Source: CAVVTR01 sp963751245
GTDB taxonomy: Bacteria; Acidobacteriota; Thermoanaerobaculia; Thermoanaerobaculales; Thermoanaerobaculaceae
Length of the DNA: 64,000 bases
NCBI GenBank assembly: GCA_963751245.1
Contig: CAVVTR010000007.1
Location: 434,001-498,000, forward strand
Direction: 5' to 3'
Notes under the pieces: generated by a model
Told to the model about the DNA's origin: nothing
Seen by the model: the letters and a program-made list of their open reading frames with translations, nothing else
The model's database searches: none
In this document: piece by piece, positions 43,452 through 51,766 of the stretch
Layout of the letters: each line of letters starts with the position of its first letter
Position numbering within the stretch: the first letter of the stretch is position 1
Translations under genes and position numbers: made by a program

Positions 43452-44228
43452 CTACTGCTCCTTCACGTTCCACTTCTTGGCGTAGAGCTTGCCCTTGTCG
43501 AAGTAGAGCGCCGCGACCTCGTTGTCCTCCCGGTTGAACAGCCACGAGGTGATCTTCTTGCCCCGCACCTCGTTCTCTCGGATGTTGGCGTAGAACGGGG
43601 TCCCGGTGAGCTCCTTCACCTGGTCCTCGCTCATGCCCTTGCGGACGCTGTCGAAGCGCTCCTTGGACAGGTAGCGGTAGCTCTTCGCGTGGTCGAGGGT
43701 CGAGGTCAGCTCCTCCGGGGCCTTGGCGCCGACGGCCTCGAAGTAGCCCTGAGCGGTCTCCAGGAGGTCGATGGCCTTGCGGTAGTCGCCTGCCTGGCTC
43801 ATGAAGTCCTTGGCGTTCTGGATCGCCTCGTCCGCGTAGAGGAGCAGCGCCTCGTGCGTCTCGGGCGCCTTGGGCGTCTCGTTGAGCGCCACGTTGAGGA
43901 ACTCGGCGAGGGTGCCCTGGTCCTTGGTGAACGCCTCGTCGAAGGTCGCCTGGTCCGTCTTGAGCTGCTGCTCGAGCTCGGTCTTCCGGGTCGACTCCTC
44001 GGGCGTGAGCCGGGACTTGGAGTTGAGAGTGGCGAGCTCAGCCTTGACCTTCTCCAGCTGCTCGCGGGCGCTCGTCAGCTCGGCGTGGGCGGCCTTCACC
44101 TTGGCCAGCTCGGCGGTGATGTTGAAGTTCGAGGTCTTCGACTCGCCCGCATTCTTGCCGCAGGCCGAAAGGCCCAGGAGCGAGACGGTGACGAGAATGA
44201 TTGGCAGGGCAACCCACTTCGAACGCAT
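43452..44228 (-). CDS. Lipoprotein with coiled coil and BamE-like C-terminal region
   Basis: A 258-residue protein from ATG 44228 after AAGGAGG. The type II signal ends with LLGLSAC, with lipidated Cys near residue 24, so it should be membrane-anchored on the periplasmic side. A Glu/Lys-rich coiled coil covers about residues 40-110, and a helical (TPR-like) part about 120-190. The last 65 residues (RKGMSEDQVKELTGTPFYAN ... AALYFDKGKLYAKKW) resemble the SmpA/OmlA (BamE) fold. I do not recognise the full protein, and its function is unknown. It has its own promoter, divergent from the GAF-protein gene. Confidence 0.75.
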   Translation of the reverse strand: MRSKWVALPIILVTVSLLGLSACGKNAGESKTSNFNITAELAKVKAAHAELTSAREQLEKVKAELATLNSKSRLTPEESTRKTELEQQLKTDQATFDEAFTKDQGTLAEFLNVALNETPKAPETHEALLLYADEAIQNAKDFMSQAGDYRKAIDLLETAQGYFEAVGAKAPEELTSTLDHAKSYRYLSKERFDSVRKGMSEDQVKELTGTPFYANIRENEVRGKKITSWLFNREDNEVAALYFDKGKLYAKKWNVKEQ

Positions 44229-44254
44229 GACAGCCTCCTTCGTCCCTCGTGAAA

Positions 44255-44283
44255 AAGTTACCAAAGTACGGCCCCGGCGGCAA
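44255..44283 (-). promoter_or_regulatory. Probable promoter of the lipoprotein gene
   Basis: On the minus strand TTGCCG (44283-44278) and TAACTT (44260-44255) are 17 bp apart, with the start about 20 bases before the start codon. Confidence 0.45.
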
Positions 44284-44295
44284 GGAGCCGTTTCC

Positions 44296-44325
44296 TTGAC
44301 ATGCTTTGTCGCGAAAACTGATAAT
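44296..44325 (+). promoter_or_regulatory. Promoter of the GAF/acidic protein gene
   Basis: TTGACA (44296-44301) and GATAAT (44320-44325) are separated by 18 bp in a locally AT-richer stretch. This is one of the best sigma-70 promoters in the window, back to back with the lipoprotein promoter. Confidence 0.75.
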
Positions 44326-44358
44326 GCCGCTCGGGATGAGTCCGGGACGGAGGCACAA

Positions 44359-45726
44359 ATGACGGATGAGCACGAGGCCCTTCTCGCAGAGCTGGAGCAG
44401 GCGCGGGGACGCGCAACGAGCCTGTTGCAGGCGAAGATCCAGGCCGTCGTCGAGCAGCTCCAGGACGCGACGGCACGAGCCGTGGCCGATCTCAACGTCG
44501 TACTGCCGCCGGACCCCGAGACGCTGCTGCCGCTCGCCGAGACGGCCGGGCGCCTCGAGGCTCTGACGCCCCCTCCGCCCCCGGAGCCCGAGCCCGTGGT
44601 GGACCTCGAGGCGCTGCGCCGCCTGGATGCGGGTCGCGCGCAGTCCGAGGTGCTCCAGGAGCTTCTCCGGCAGGTCGGACCCTTCGGCGGCCCGCGCGGC
44701 ATCCTCGTTTTCCGGGACGGGCGCTTCGCCGGCTGGGCCGGAGCGGGGTTCGACGGCCCGGATCCGGTGCGCGAGTGGCGGGGCGAGCTCGGCGGCGTCG
44801 GCGAACTGGAGCGAGCGTCGCAGGGCGTGGTGGTGCTGACCCGGTCGGCGGGGAACGAGGCGCTGCAGCAGTGGTTCGGTGACGCAGACCGGCGCGTGCT
44901 GCTGGTGCCCATGTCGCTGCGGGGGAAGATCGTCGGCGCCCTGGTGGTGGCCGAGGACGAGGGCCACCTGTCGGTGGAGATGGTCCAGCTCCTCACCTAC
45001 GTGGCGGGTCTCCAGCTGGAGACGCTGACGGTGAGACCGCAGGTCCCCACCCCCGCGCTCACCGACGCCGAGCCTGGCTTCGAGGCGGCTGCCGCGGCCG
45101 AGGAGGAGCCGGAGTCCGTCTTCGAGGCCGAGGAGGAGGACGAGGCCTCCGTGTCGCCCGCGCCCGCCGTCGTGGAGGTCGAGGACGAGCCGGAGACGGC
45201 CGGCGCGACGTGGGAGGCGGAGCCGGTCGAGGAGGCCGTGGCGGTGGCTCCGACCGAGGCGGAGGAGGAGTTCGAGACCGGGACGCTGGCCGAGGCCGAG
45301 GCCGAGGCCGAGGTCGAGGAGGCAGAGGCGCCCGTCGCCGTCGCGGAGGAGGCCGTGGAGCCCGTCGAGGCCGGCGCCGCGGAGAGCGCCGAGGAGGCCG
45401 ATGACGTCGAGTCGGCCACCGTCCACATGGAGGTCCCGGTCGCCCCCGTGACCGGGACCCGCCCTGCCGAGGAAGAGCGGAAGCACGAGGAGGCGCGGCG
45501 CTTCGCGCGGCTGCTGGTCTCGGAGATCCGCCTCTACAACGAGCAGGCCGTCCAGGAGGGCAAGGCGAGCAACGACATCTACCAGCGGCTCAGGGAGGAC
45601 ATCGACCGGTCCCGGGAGATGTACGAGCAGCGCGTGCCCGCGGAGGTGCGTGCCGCGAGCAACTACTTCTTCGAGGAGCTGGTGCGGATCCTCGCTGACG
45701 GCGATCCCGACGCGCTCGGCCTGTAG
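44359..45726 (+). CDS. GAF-domain protein with acidic linker and conserved C-terminal helical domain
   Basis: The start is ATG 44359 with GGAGG at six bases; 455 residues. Residues 1-60 form a coiled coil. Residues about 90-225 look like a GAF domain (SEVLQELLRQVGPF, GILVFRDGRFAGWAGAGF, VLLVPMSLRGKIVGALVVAED, VEMVQLLTYVAGLQLE). Residues 240-365 are an extreme Glu/Ala/Val-rich spacer. The last 80 residues are strongly helical (RRFARLLVSEIRLYNEQ, DIYQRLREDIDRSREMYE, NYFFEELVRILADGD) and look conserved. No output domain is recognised. A role as a cytoplasmic scaffold or sensor is an inference only. Confidence 0.7.
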   Translation: MTDEHEALLAELEQARGRATSLLQAKIQAVVEQLQDATARAVADLNVVLPPDPETLLPLAETAGRLEALTPPPPPEPEPVVDLEALRRLDAGRAQSEVLQELLRQVGPFGGPRGILVFRDGRFAGWAGAGFDGPDPVREWRGELGGVGELERASQGVVVLTRSAGNEALQQWFGDADRRVLLVPMSLRGKIVGALVVAEDEGHLSVEMVQLLTYVAGLQLETLTVRPQVPTPALTDAEPGFEAAAAAEEEPESVFEAEEEDEASVSPAPAVVEVEDEPETAGATWEAEPVEEAVAVAPTEAEEEFETGTLAEAEAEAEVEEAEAPVAVAEEAVEPVEAGAAESAEEADDVESATVHMEVPVAPVTGTRPAEEERKHEEARRFARLLVSEIRLYNEQAVQEGKASNDIYQRLREDIDRSREMYEQRVPAEVRAASNYFFEELVRILADGDPDALGL

Positions 45727-45787
45727 CCCTGCTCTGCCTCCGGAGACCTTCGATCACCTCCCCGAAACCCTGCCGGGGGGCCATCTG

Positions 45788-47818
45788 ATGCGTGCCACCC
45801 CAAGAGCTCTTCTTCTCCTGTGCGCCGTCCTCGCGGCCTGCCGCGCCCCGGTGCCGCCGACCCTGGCAGGCGCCATGGCAGAGCGGGGGAGCGTCCGCGG
45901 GAGGGCCCGGGCGTTCCTCGACGTGGCGCTCAACGGCTCCCCCGCCGAGCGCGCACGGGCCGCCTATCTCTGGGGGTTGTTCGCCTGCGAGGGCGGCTCT
46001 CCGCGCGCGGGCATGCAGGGCTTCCGGCTCGCCGCGCCCACCGGCGGGCTCGCCCGTCTGGCGGTGCGCCGCATGGAGGACTGCCTGTCGCGCAGCCACG
46101 CGGGCCCTCTCCTGTGGCGGGAGGCCGCGTCGCTGCCCTGGGTGAGGAGCGATGAGCGGGTGCGGCTCGCCCTCGCCGGCGCCGAGGAGGCGGCGGAGCA
46201 GGGGCGCGTGGAGGCGGCCGCCGCGCTGGTGCCGCCGCCGGCGCAGCTGGAGGGCTCCGAGCGTCTCCGCGCCCTCATGGTGGAAGCTCGGCTGGGCACC
46301 GGGCCGCGGACCGCGGCACGGCGCGCCGTCGCCCGCGACTTTCCGCAGCGTTTCGCCGACCTGTTCCCGGGAGAGAGCCTGTCCCGCGTGACGGCCTCCC
46401 TGGCTCGGGAGGACCGGATCGCCCAGTCCCGGGCGTGGCTCGAGGCCGGCCAGCCCGCCGCGGCGCTACGGGCCGCGGCGGCCCTGGGGGGTGCGGGCGC
46501 GCCGGAGGCGGCACAGGCCGCCCTGGCGCTGCGCCGGTCGCGCACTGCCGTGCTGTGGGCGGACAGGATGAGCGACGCCGTCGGCGAGACCTGGCTGCTG
46601 CGGGCGGAGGCGTACCGGCAACTGGCCTGGGGGGCCTCGCCGGGGTCCAGGCAGGGCGACCTCCAGCGGATGCTGGCCGCGGCGCAGCGCGCCGTCGGCC
46701 TGGCGCGGGGCGAAGGGGACGCGGGGGAGGCGCTGATGCTCGAAGCCGAGGCGCTCACCGAGCTGGGCCGCTTCGCCGAGGCGGCGCCGCTGCTCGCCCG
46801 GGCGGAGGTCCGGGGCCAGGACCGGTGGGACTGGGTGTGGCGCCGGTTCGTGCTGCTCCAGGGCGCCCGCGGCCGCGCGGCGGTGGGTGACGACCTGGCC
46901 GACCGGAGCGCGACGGTGCGCGCCGCCCGGTTGGCCGCGTACTGGCACGGGTGCGCCACCGAGGCCACGGGCGGGCGCGCCGAGCTCGAGCGCCTCGCGG
47001 ACTCCGGCTTCCCCGACCTGCCCGCCCAGTGGGCCGCCCGGCGTCTCGGCCGGGGGGGCGTGCCGGTCTCCCTCGAGCCCGGACCGTTCCCCACGGTGGA
47101 GCCGCCGGCCTGGGCGAACGACCTCATGGCGCTGAGCCGGGTCGCCGACGTCGTCTTCGCCTGGCGGGCACAGCTCGAGGGTGAGGCGGCACCGGACCGC
47201 GCCTGGCTGGGCCTGGTCCGGCTCGCGGATCTCACAGCACCGGCCTCGATCCCGCTGCTGCTGCGCGGTGAGCCCCGGCTGCTGGTCGGGCCCTGGACGG
47301 GGTTGCGGCGCTCACTGCTCGAGGCGTACCTCCCGCTCCCCTTCCGGGAGCAGGTGGAGGACGCCGCGCGGCAGGCGGGGGTGCCCCCGTGGGTCCTCGC
47401 CGGGGTGGCCCGCCAGGAATCCGCGTGGAACCCCCGGGCCCGCTCCCCGGCGGGAGCGCTGGGGCTGACCCAGGTCCTGCCCGGCACGGCGAGGGAGATC
47501 GTCCGTTTGGCGAGGCTTCCCCGCACCGCCGCCGGCAACCTCTTCGATCCCGGGACGAACCTGCGCATCGGCGCTGCCCTGCTGGCCCGCTGGAGGGAGC
47601 GCTTCGGCGGCTCCTGGACGGCCGCGCTGGCGTGCCACAACGCCGGTGAGCGTCGGGTCCGCGAGGTGTGGGACCGCGCTGGCGGCCGCGGCGGGCCCGA
47701 GTTCGTGGAGGGGCTCGAGATCCCCGAGACCTGGGACTACGTGCACCGGGTGGTGCTGTGGTCCGAGGGGTACAGGCTGCTGTACTGGCCGGAAGGGAAG
47801 GCCTACCCGTGGACGTGA
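45788..47818 (+). CDS. Lipoprotein lytic transglycosylase (Slt type)
   Basis: A 676-residue protein from ATG 45788. A lipoprotein signal ends with AVLAAC near residue 18. A long superhelical region (about 40-500) made of Ala-rich helices corresponds to the Slt70 ring. The C-terminal SLT domain has the catalytic Glu in ARQESAWNPRARSPAGALGLTQVLPGTA, then AACHNAGERRV and ETWDYVHRVV. It cleaves peptidoglycan strands with 1,6-anhydro ends in the periplasm. Its end overlaps the YjbQ gene by ten bases. Confidence 0.88.
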   Translation: MRATPRALLLLCAVLAACRAPVPPTLAGAMAERGSVRGRARAFLDVALNGSPAERARAAYLWGLFACEGGSPRAGMQGFRLAAPTGGLARLAVRRMEDCLSRSHAGPLLWREAASLPWVRSDERVRLALAGAEEAAEQGRVEAAAALVPPPAQLEGSERLRALMVEARLGTGPRTAARRAVARDFPQRFADLFPGESLSRVTASLAREDRIAQSRAWLEAGQPAAALRAAAALGGAGAPEAAQAALALRRSRTAVLWADRMSDAVGETWLLRAEAYRQLAWGASPGSRQGDLQRMLAAAQRAVGLARGEGDAGEALMLEAEALTELGRFAEAAPLLARAEVRGQDRWDWVWRRFVLLQGARGRAAVGDDLADRSATVRAARLAAYWHGCATEATGGRAELERLADSGFPDLPAQWAARRLGRGGVPVSLEPGPFPTVEPPAWANDLMALSRVADVVFAWRAQLEGEAAPDRAWLGLVRLADLTAPASIPLLLRGEPRLLVGPWTGLRRSLLEAYLPLPFREQVEDAARQAGVPPWVLAGVARQESAWNPRARSPAGALGLTQVLPGTAREIVRLARLPRTAAGNLFDPGTNLRIGAALLARWRERFGGSWTAALACHNAGERRVREVWDRAGGRGGPEFVEGLEIPETWDYVHRVVLWSEGYRLLYWPEGKAYPWT

Positions 47819-48201
47819 TCGAGGTTTCCTCCCAGCGCCGCCGGCAGCTCATCGACATCACCTCGTTCGTCCGCGAGGCGGTGGGCGCCGCGGAGATCGG
47901 CGACGGGGTGTGCCACGTCTTCGTGCCGCACACCACCGCGGCGGTGACGATCAACGAGAACGCGGATCCGGCGGTGGCGGACGACCTGCTGGCCGCCCTG
48001 GACGCCATGGTTCCCGGAGTGCGCTTCACCCACGCGGAAGGCAACTCCGACGCACACCTCCTCTCCACCCTCGTGGGTGCCTCGGAGACGATCCCCGTCT
48101 CCGGCGGCGAGCTCGCCCTGGGCCGGTGGCAGGGGATCTACCTGCTGGAGCTGGACGGGCCGCGGCGCCGCGAGGTGTGGGTCAGCTGCCTGAGGGTCTG
48201 A
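47809..48201 (+). CDS. YjbQ family protein (UPF0047)
   Basis: A 130-residue protein. I chose GTG 47809, which follows a purine-rich GGAAGGGAAGG; GTG 47815 is an alternative. Family motifs are ITSFVREAV, HVFVPHTTAAVTINENADP and HLLSTLVGASETIPV, and it ends with VWVSCLRV. Its weak thiamine-phosphate synthase-like activity in other bacteria is not thought to be the true role. It converges on the GT4 gene with a 20-bp overlap. Confidence 0.9.
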   Translation: MDVIEVSSQRRRQLIDITSFVREAVGAAEIGDGVCHVFVPHTTAAVTINENADPAVADDLLAALDAMVPGVRFTHAEGNSDAHLLSTLVGASETIPVSGGELALGRWQGIYLLELDGPRRREVWVSCLRV

Positions 48202-49300
48202 CGGAGGCGTAGACCCCGACCAGCCGGTCCACCCGGGCCGCCGCGGAGAACCGCTCGAGCACGCGCCGGCGTCCGGCCTCCCCCAGGGAGGCGGCGAGCT
48301 CCGGTTCGCGGAGCAGGCGGACCACCGCCGCGGCCAGCGTGGCCACGTCCCGAGGCTCGACCAGGATGCCGGAGACCCCCTGCTCCACGAGCTCGGGGTT
48401 GCCGGCCACCGTGGTGGCCACCACCGGCTTGCCCAGCGCCATGGCCTCCCGGAGGCTGCCGGCGATCCCCGTGCCCGCCCAGGACGCGTCGACCACCAGG
48501 TCGCAGGCGGCCAGCACGTCGGGCATGTCCTCGCGCCGGAGTGTGGCCGCGACCGCCTCCCCCAGCCCCATCTCCGCGGCGGACTCGAGGACCGCCGCGC
48601 GCTGCCGCCGGGAGGCGCAGGCCACCAGCAGCAGCCGGGCCCCGGGGTGGGCCGCGAGGACCGCCGGGAAGGCGCGCAGCAGCTCCTTCCAGCCCTGCCA
48701 GTCGCGCATCCCCACGTGACCCACCAGGGGCGCTCCGGCCGCGACGCCCAGCTCCTCCCGGACGCGGCCGGGGTCGCAGCCCGACGGGTCGAATCGCGCA
48801 GGGTCCACCCCGTCGTAGACGACGGTGACCTTCTCGTCCTGCACCCGCCCCTCCCCGGTGAGCGCGGTACGAACCGCCTCGCAGGTGACGACGACGCGCT
48901 GGACGCGACGTGAGTGCAGGGCCAGGGCGCCGCCGAGGCCGATACGGAACGAGGAGCGCCGGCTCACAACCAGGGCGAAGGGCGCCTTCAGCATGGACGC
49001 CCCGGCGGCAACGCCGTGGGCGACGCGGCTGTAGGCGTGGACCACGTCGAGGCCGCGGGCGGCCGCCTCGGCGGCCAGCCGGCGCATGGAGCCGACGTCG
49101 ACGCGGCTGCGCAGCGGCAGGGCGAGATGCTCCGCTCCGGCCTCCCGGCAGCGTCGGGCGACCTCCGCGTCGGGGCGGGTCACCACCAGCACGCGGTGGC
49201 CCGCCGCGGCGAGGCCGGAGGCCGCGTCGAGCACCTGCCAGACGTCGCCCTCGGCGAGGGAGGTGGTCTCCAGGACCTGGGCGATGGAGAGCATGGGCAT
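48182..49300 (-). CDS. GT4-family glycosyltransferase
   Basis: A 372-residue GT-B enzyme from ATG 49300 after GGAGG. The N-terminal domain binds the acceptor (WQVLDAASGLAAAGHRVLVV, VVHAYSRVAHGVAA). The C-terminal donor domain has VYDGVDPARFDPS, VGHVGMRDWQGWKELLRAF and the EX7E region in GIAGSLREAMALGKPVVATTVAGNPE. It probably acts in lipopolysaccharide or polysaccharide assembly at the inner membrane. Its substrates cannot be told from sequence, and no other glycan genes are adjacent. Confidence 0.88.
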   Translation of the reverse strand: MPMLSIAQVLETTSLAEGDVWQVLDAASGLAAAGHRVLVVTRPDAEVARRCREAGAEHLALPLRSRVDVGSMRRLAAEAAARGLDVVHAYSRVAHGVAAGASMLKAPFALVVSRRSSFRIGLGGALALHSRRVQRVVVTCEAVRTALTGEGRVQDEKVTVVYDGVDPARFDPSGCDPGRVREELGVAAGAPLVGHVGMRDWQGWKELLRAFPAVLAAHPGARLLLVACASRRQRAAVLESAAEMGLGEAVAATLRREDMPDVLAACDLVVDASWAGTGIAGSLREAMALGKPVVATTVAGNPELVEQGVSGILVEPRDVATLAAAVVRLLREPELAASLGEAGRRRVLERFSAAARVDRLVGVYASVRPSGS

Positions 49301-49320
49301 CCGACCTCCGTGCGGGAAGC

Positions 49321-49352
49321 GACGGGCCGCAGGCGGAGGCCTGCGGCCCGTC
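49321..49352. terminator. Hairpin after the OPT transporter gene
   Basis: GACGGGCCGCAGG (49321-49333) pairs over 13 bp with CCTGCGGCCCGTC (49340-49352). It lies downstream of the OPT gene on the minus strand and just upstream of the GT4 gene. The minus-strand tail GCTTCC is weak. Confidence 0.6.
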
Positions 49353-49386
49353 GGGAACGTCGGTCAGTCGGCGAGAACGCTCACCG

Positions 49387-51423
49387 TCACATCACGGCCG
49401 TCGGCGGCGCGGGCTCGTCGGCGGCGCCGGCCTTGCGCAGCGGGACCAGGATCAGGTAGAGGGCGAGCGCGACCCCGAACACCACCGCCAGGAAGCCCAC
49501 CGGCTGCGAGGTGATCTGCCAGAAGCGGTCGCGGAAGAACACGATGGCGGCGACGAACAGCCCCATCAGCGCCTCTCCCGCGATGAGGCCCGACGCGGCG
49601 AGCACCCCCGCGTTCTCGACCCGGGCGCGCTGGGCGCTGTTGTAGCCGCGGCGCGCCACGATGCGGTCCACGACCCAGCGGATGACGCCGCCCACGAAGA
49701 TCGCGAAGGTGGTCTCGAGGGGCAGGTACATGCCCACCGCGAACAGCATGGGACTCTTGACCTTGACGAGGATGAGGGCGAGGCCCATGACGATGCCGAC
49801 GATGACGAGCGGCCACGCCATCTCACCACCGACGATGCCCTGGGAGAGGGTGGCCATCAGCCCCGCCTGGGGCGCCGCGAGGGCGCGGTCGCCGAAGCCC
49901 GTGCCGCCCTGCTTGATGTTGGAGAAGTGGAGGACGTAGAGGGGGAAGAACATGACCGCGCCGGCGACGACGACGCCGATGAGGTCGCCCACCTGCATCT
50001 TCCAGGGAGTACCGCCGAGGATGTGCCCGACCTTGAGGTCCTGGAGCATCTCGCCGGCCACCGCCGAGGAGACGCACACCACGCTGGCGACGCCCAGCAC
50101 CGCGGCGACGCCCTTGGTGCCGGACACCCCGATGACGACCATGACCAGGGCGGCGACGATGAGGGTGGCGAGGGTGAGGCCGGAGACCGGGTTGTTGGAG
50201 GATCCGATCATTCCGACGAGGTTTCCGGACACGGCGGCGAAGAAGAAGCCGGTCACCAGCATGACCAGCGCCGCGGTGACCGCGCCGCCGATGGAGCCGG
50301 CGAAGTAGGCGTAGAGGATGACCATCAGGATGAAGGTCGCGGCGACGCCGAGCAGCACCACCTTGAAGTTGAGGTCGCGGTCGACGCGGCTGGTGGCGGC
50401 GTGGGCCTCGGCGGACTTCTTGAGGTCGCTCACCGCGCGCTTCATGCCGGCGCCGAGGTTCTGGCGCATCCTGTAGAGGGTGTACACGGCGCCCACGAGC
50501 ATGCCGCCCACGGCGATGGGCCGCACCACGAACTTCCACAGGTGGTCGGACAACGCCACCCAGGTCGACGTGGCGGCGGGGTCGCCGCCGATGCTCTGGG
50601 CGAACGAGTCGATCAGGTTGGGTCCGAGGAAGTACACCAGCAGGGGCACGAACAGCCCCCAGGCGAGCAGGCCCCCGGCAAAGTTCAACGAGGCCAGCTC
50701 GGGGCCGATGATGTAGCCGACGCCCATGTAGGCGGGGCTCACCGCCGGGGCCGAGATCGTCGAGACCCCGCCCGCCTTCACGGCGTAGCTGTCCGAGCGG
50801 TAGCCCATCCGGACGATGCTTTTCCCGATCTGGCCCACGTGCATGATGAAGTCGTTGGAGGCCCGGAACAGGTTGAGGTCGCCGAGTACCTTGACGAAGG
50901 CGCCCACTCCCATGGCCCGGAACAGCTGGACGGCCGCGTCGGCGCCCCGCTGGCCGGCCTTGTGGATCTCCGAGGCGGCCACCGACTCGGGGAACGGCAG
51001 CTCGGGGTCCTCCACCATGACGCGGCGCAGCATCGTGACGAAGAGGATGCCGAGGATGCCGCCGACGATCATGAGCGCGGTGGCGAGAAGGTAGTCCTTC
51101 ACGGTGTTGAAGGACCAGATGTGGAGGATCACGAAGGCCGGGATGGTGAAGATGGCCCCCGCCGCCACCGACTCGCCGATGGACCCGACGGTCCGGGCGA
51201 AGTTCTCCTCCAGGAGGCTGCCCTTCATGAGCCGCAGGACGGCCATGCCGATGACCGCGGCCGGGTAGGTCGCGGCGATGGTCATGCCGGCCTTCAGGCC
51301 CAGGTAGGCGTTGGCCGCGCCCAGGATGACGGCCATGAAGAGGCCGAGGATGAGCGCCCGGATGGTGAACTCGCGCATGTTGGAGTCCGCGGGCACGAAC
51401 GTGGTGAAGCCTTTCTCACTCAT
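49387..51423 (-). CDS. OPT-family oligopeptide transporter
   Basis: A 678-residue integral membrane protein from ATG 51423 after AAGGAG, with about 15-16 hydrophobic segments. The N-terminal ALILGLFMAVILGAANAYLGLKAGMTIAATYPAAVIGMAVLR and the central LVGMIGSSNNPVSGLTL are hallmarks of the OPT superfamily, prokaryotic branch. Members import small peptides or metal chelates, and the substrate here is unknown. The gene is divergent from clpB; its promoter in the shared 343-bp gap was not identified, although a minus-strand TAGAAT is present near 51580. Confidence 0.9.
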   Translation of the reverse strand: MSEKGFTTFVPADSNMREFTIRALILGLFMAVILGAANAYLGLKAGMTIAATYPAAVIGMAVLRLMKGSLLEENFARTVGSIGESVAAGAIFTIPAFVILHIWSFNTVKDYLLATALMIVGGILGILFVTMLRRVMVEDPELPFPESVAASEIHKAGQRGADAAVQLFRAMGVGAFVKVLGDLNLFRASNDFIMHVGQIGKSIVRMGYRSDSYAVKAGGVSTISAPAVSPAYMGVGYIIGPELASLNFAGGLLAWGLFVPLLVYFLGPNLIDSFAQSIGGDPAATSTWVALSDHLWKFVVRPIAVGGMLVGAVYTLYRMRQNLGAGMKRAVSDLKKSAEAHAATSRVDRDLNFKVVLLGVAATFILMVILYAYFAGSIGGAVTAALVMLVTGFFFAAVSGNLVGMIGSSNNPVSGLTLATLIVAALVMVVIGVSGTKGVAAVLGVASVVCVSSAVAGEMLQDLKVGHILGGTPWKMQVGDLIGVVVAGAVMFFPLYVLHFSNIKQGGTGFGDRALAAPQAGLMATLSQGIVGGEMAWPLVIVGIVMGLALILVKVKSPMLFAVGMYLPLETTFAIFVGGVIRWVVDRIVARRGYNSAQRARVENAGVLAASGLIAGEALMGLFVAAIVFFRDRFWQITSQPVGFLAVVFGVALALYLILVPLRKAGAADEPAPPTAVM

Positions 51424-51672
51424 GGAGTCTCCTTCGTCGCCAGGTGGGACGGCGTCGCGTCGTCGGGAAGGCCGAGCGAGGGGCGCCGGGGCCCGTACCC
51501 CGCCACGCCTGCCGCGGCCGGCTCCCGCTCCCGCTGCACGCGGCCTCCCGGAAGGTGTTCCGTTGACACGTCGCAGCATTCTACACACTTGAGCCACGAA
51601 CGCACACCACCCTCACTCCGGTGGCGCGGGCCGGACGGGCCCTCGTTCGATCGTCAAATATGATTCCAGATA

Positions 51673-51724
51673 ACTAAGATTATCGATTCTTCTACTTGAC
51701 AATGAAACACTAAGATTCTATGTT
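51673..51724 (+). promoter_or_regulatory. clpB promoter with ACTAAGATT direct repeats
   Basis: TTGACA (51696-51701) and TATGTT (51719-51724) are 17 bp apart. ACTAAGATT occurs at 51673-51681 and again at 51709-51717, one copy upstream and one inside the spacer, so it is a candidate operator. The -35 region ACTTGACAATG matches the merR promoter at 2010-2020 exactly. No inverted CIRCE or HAIR element is seen. The rest of the 343-bp OPT-clpB gap holds only a short AT-rich stretch. Confidence 0.7.
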
Positions 51725-51766
51725 GTGCTGTGCGGGCCGCGCTTTGCGCCCGCTGGAGGCGCAACC

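Noticed and set aside
45210..45404. Gly/Arg-rich small protein within the GAF gene
   Set aside because: It is an alternative-frame reading of the Glu/Ala-rich spacer codons (GAG/GCG).
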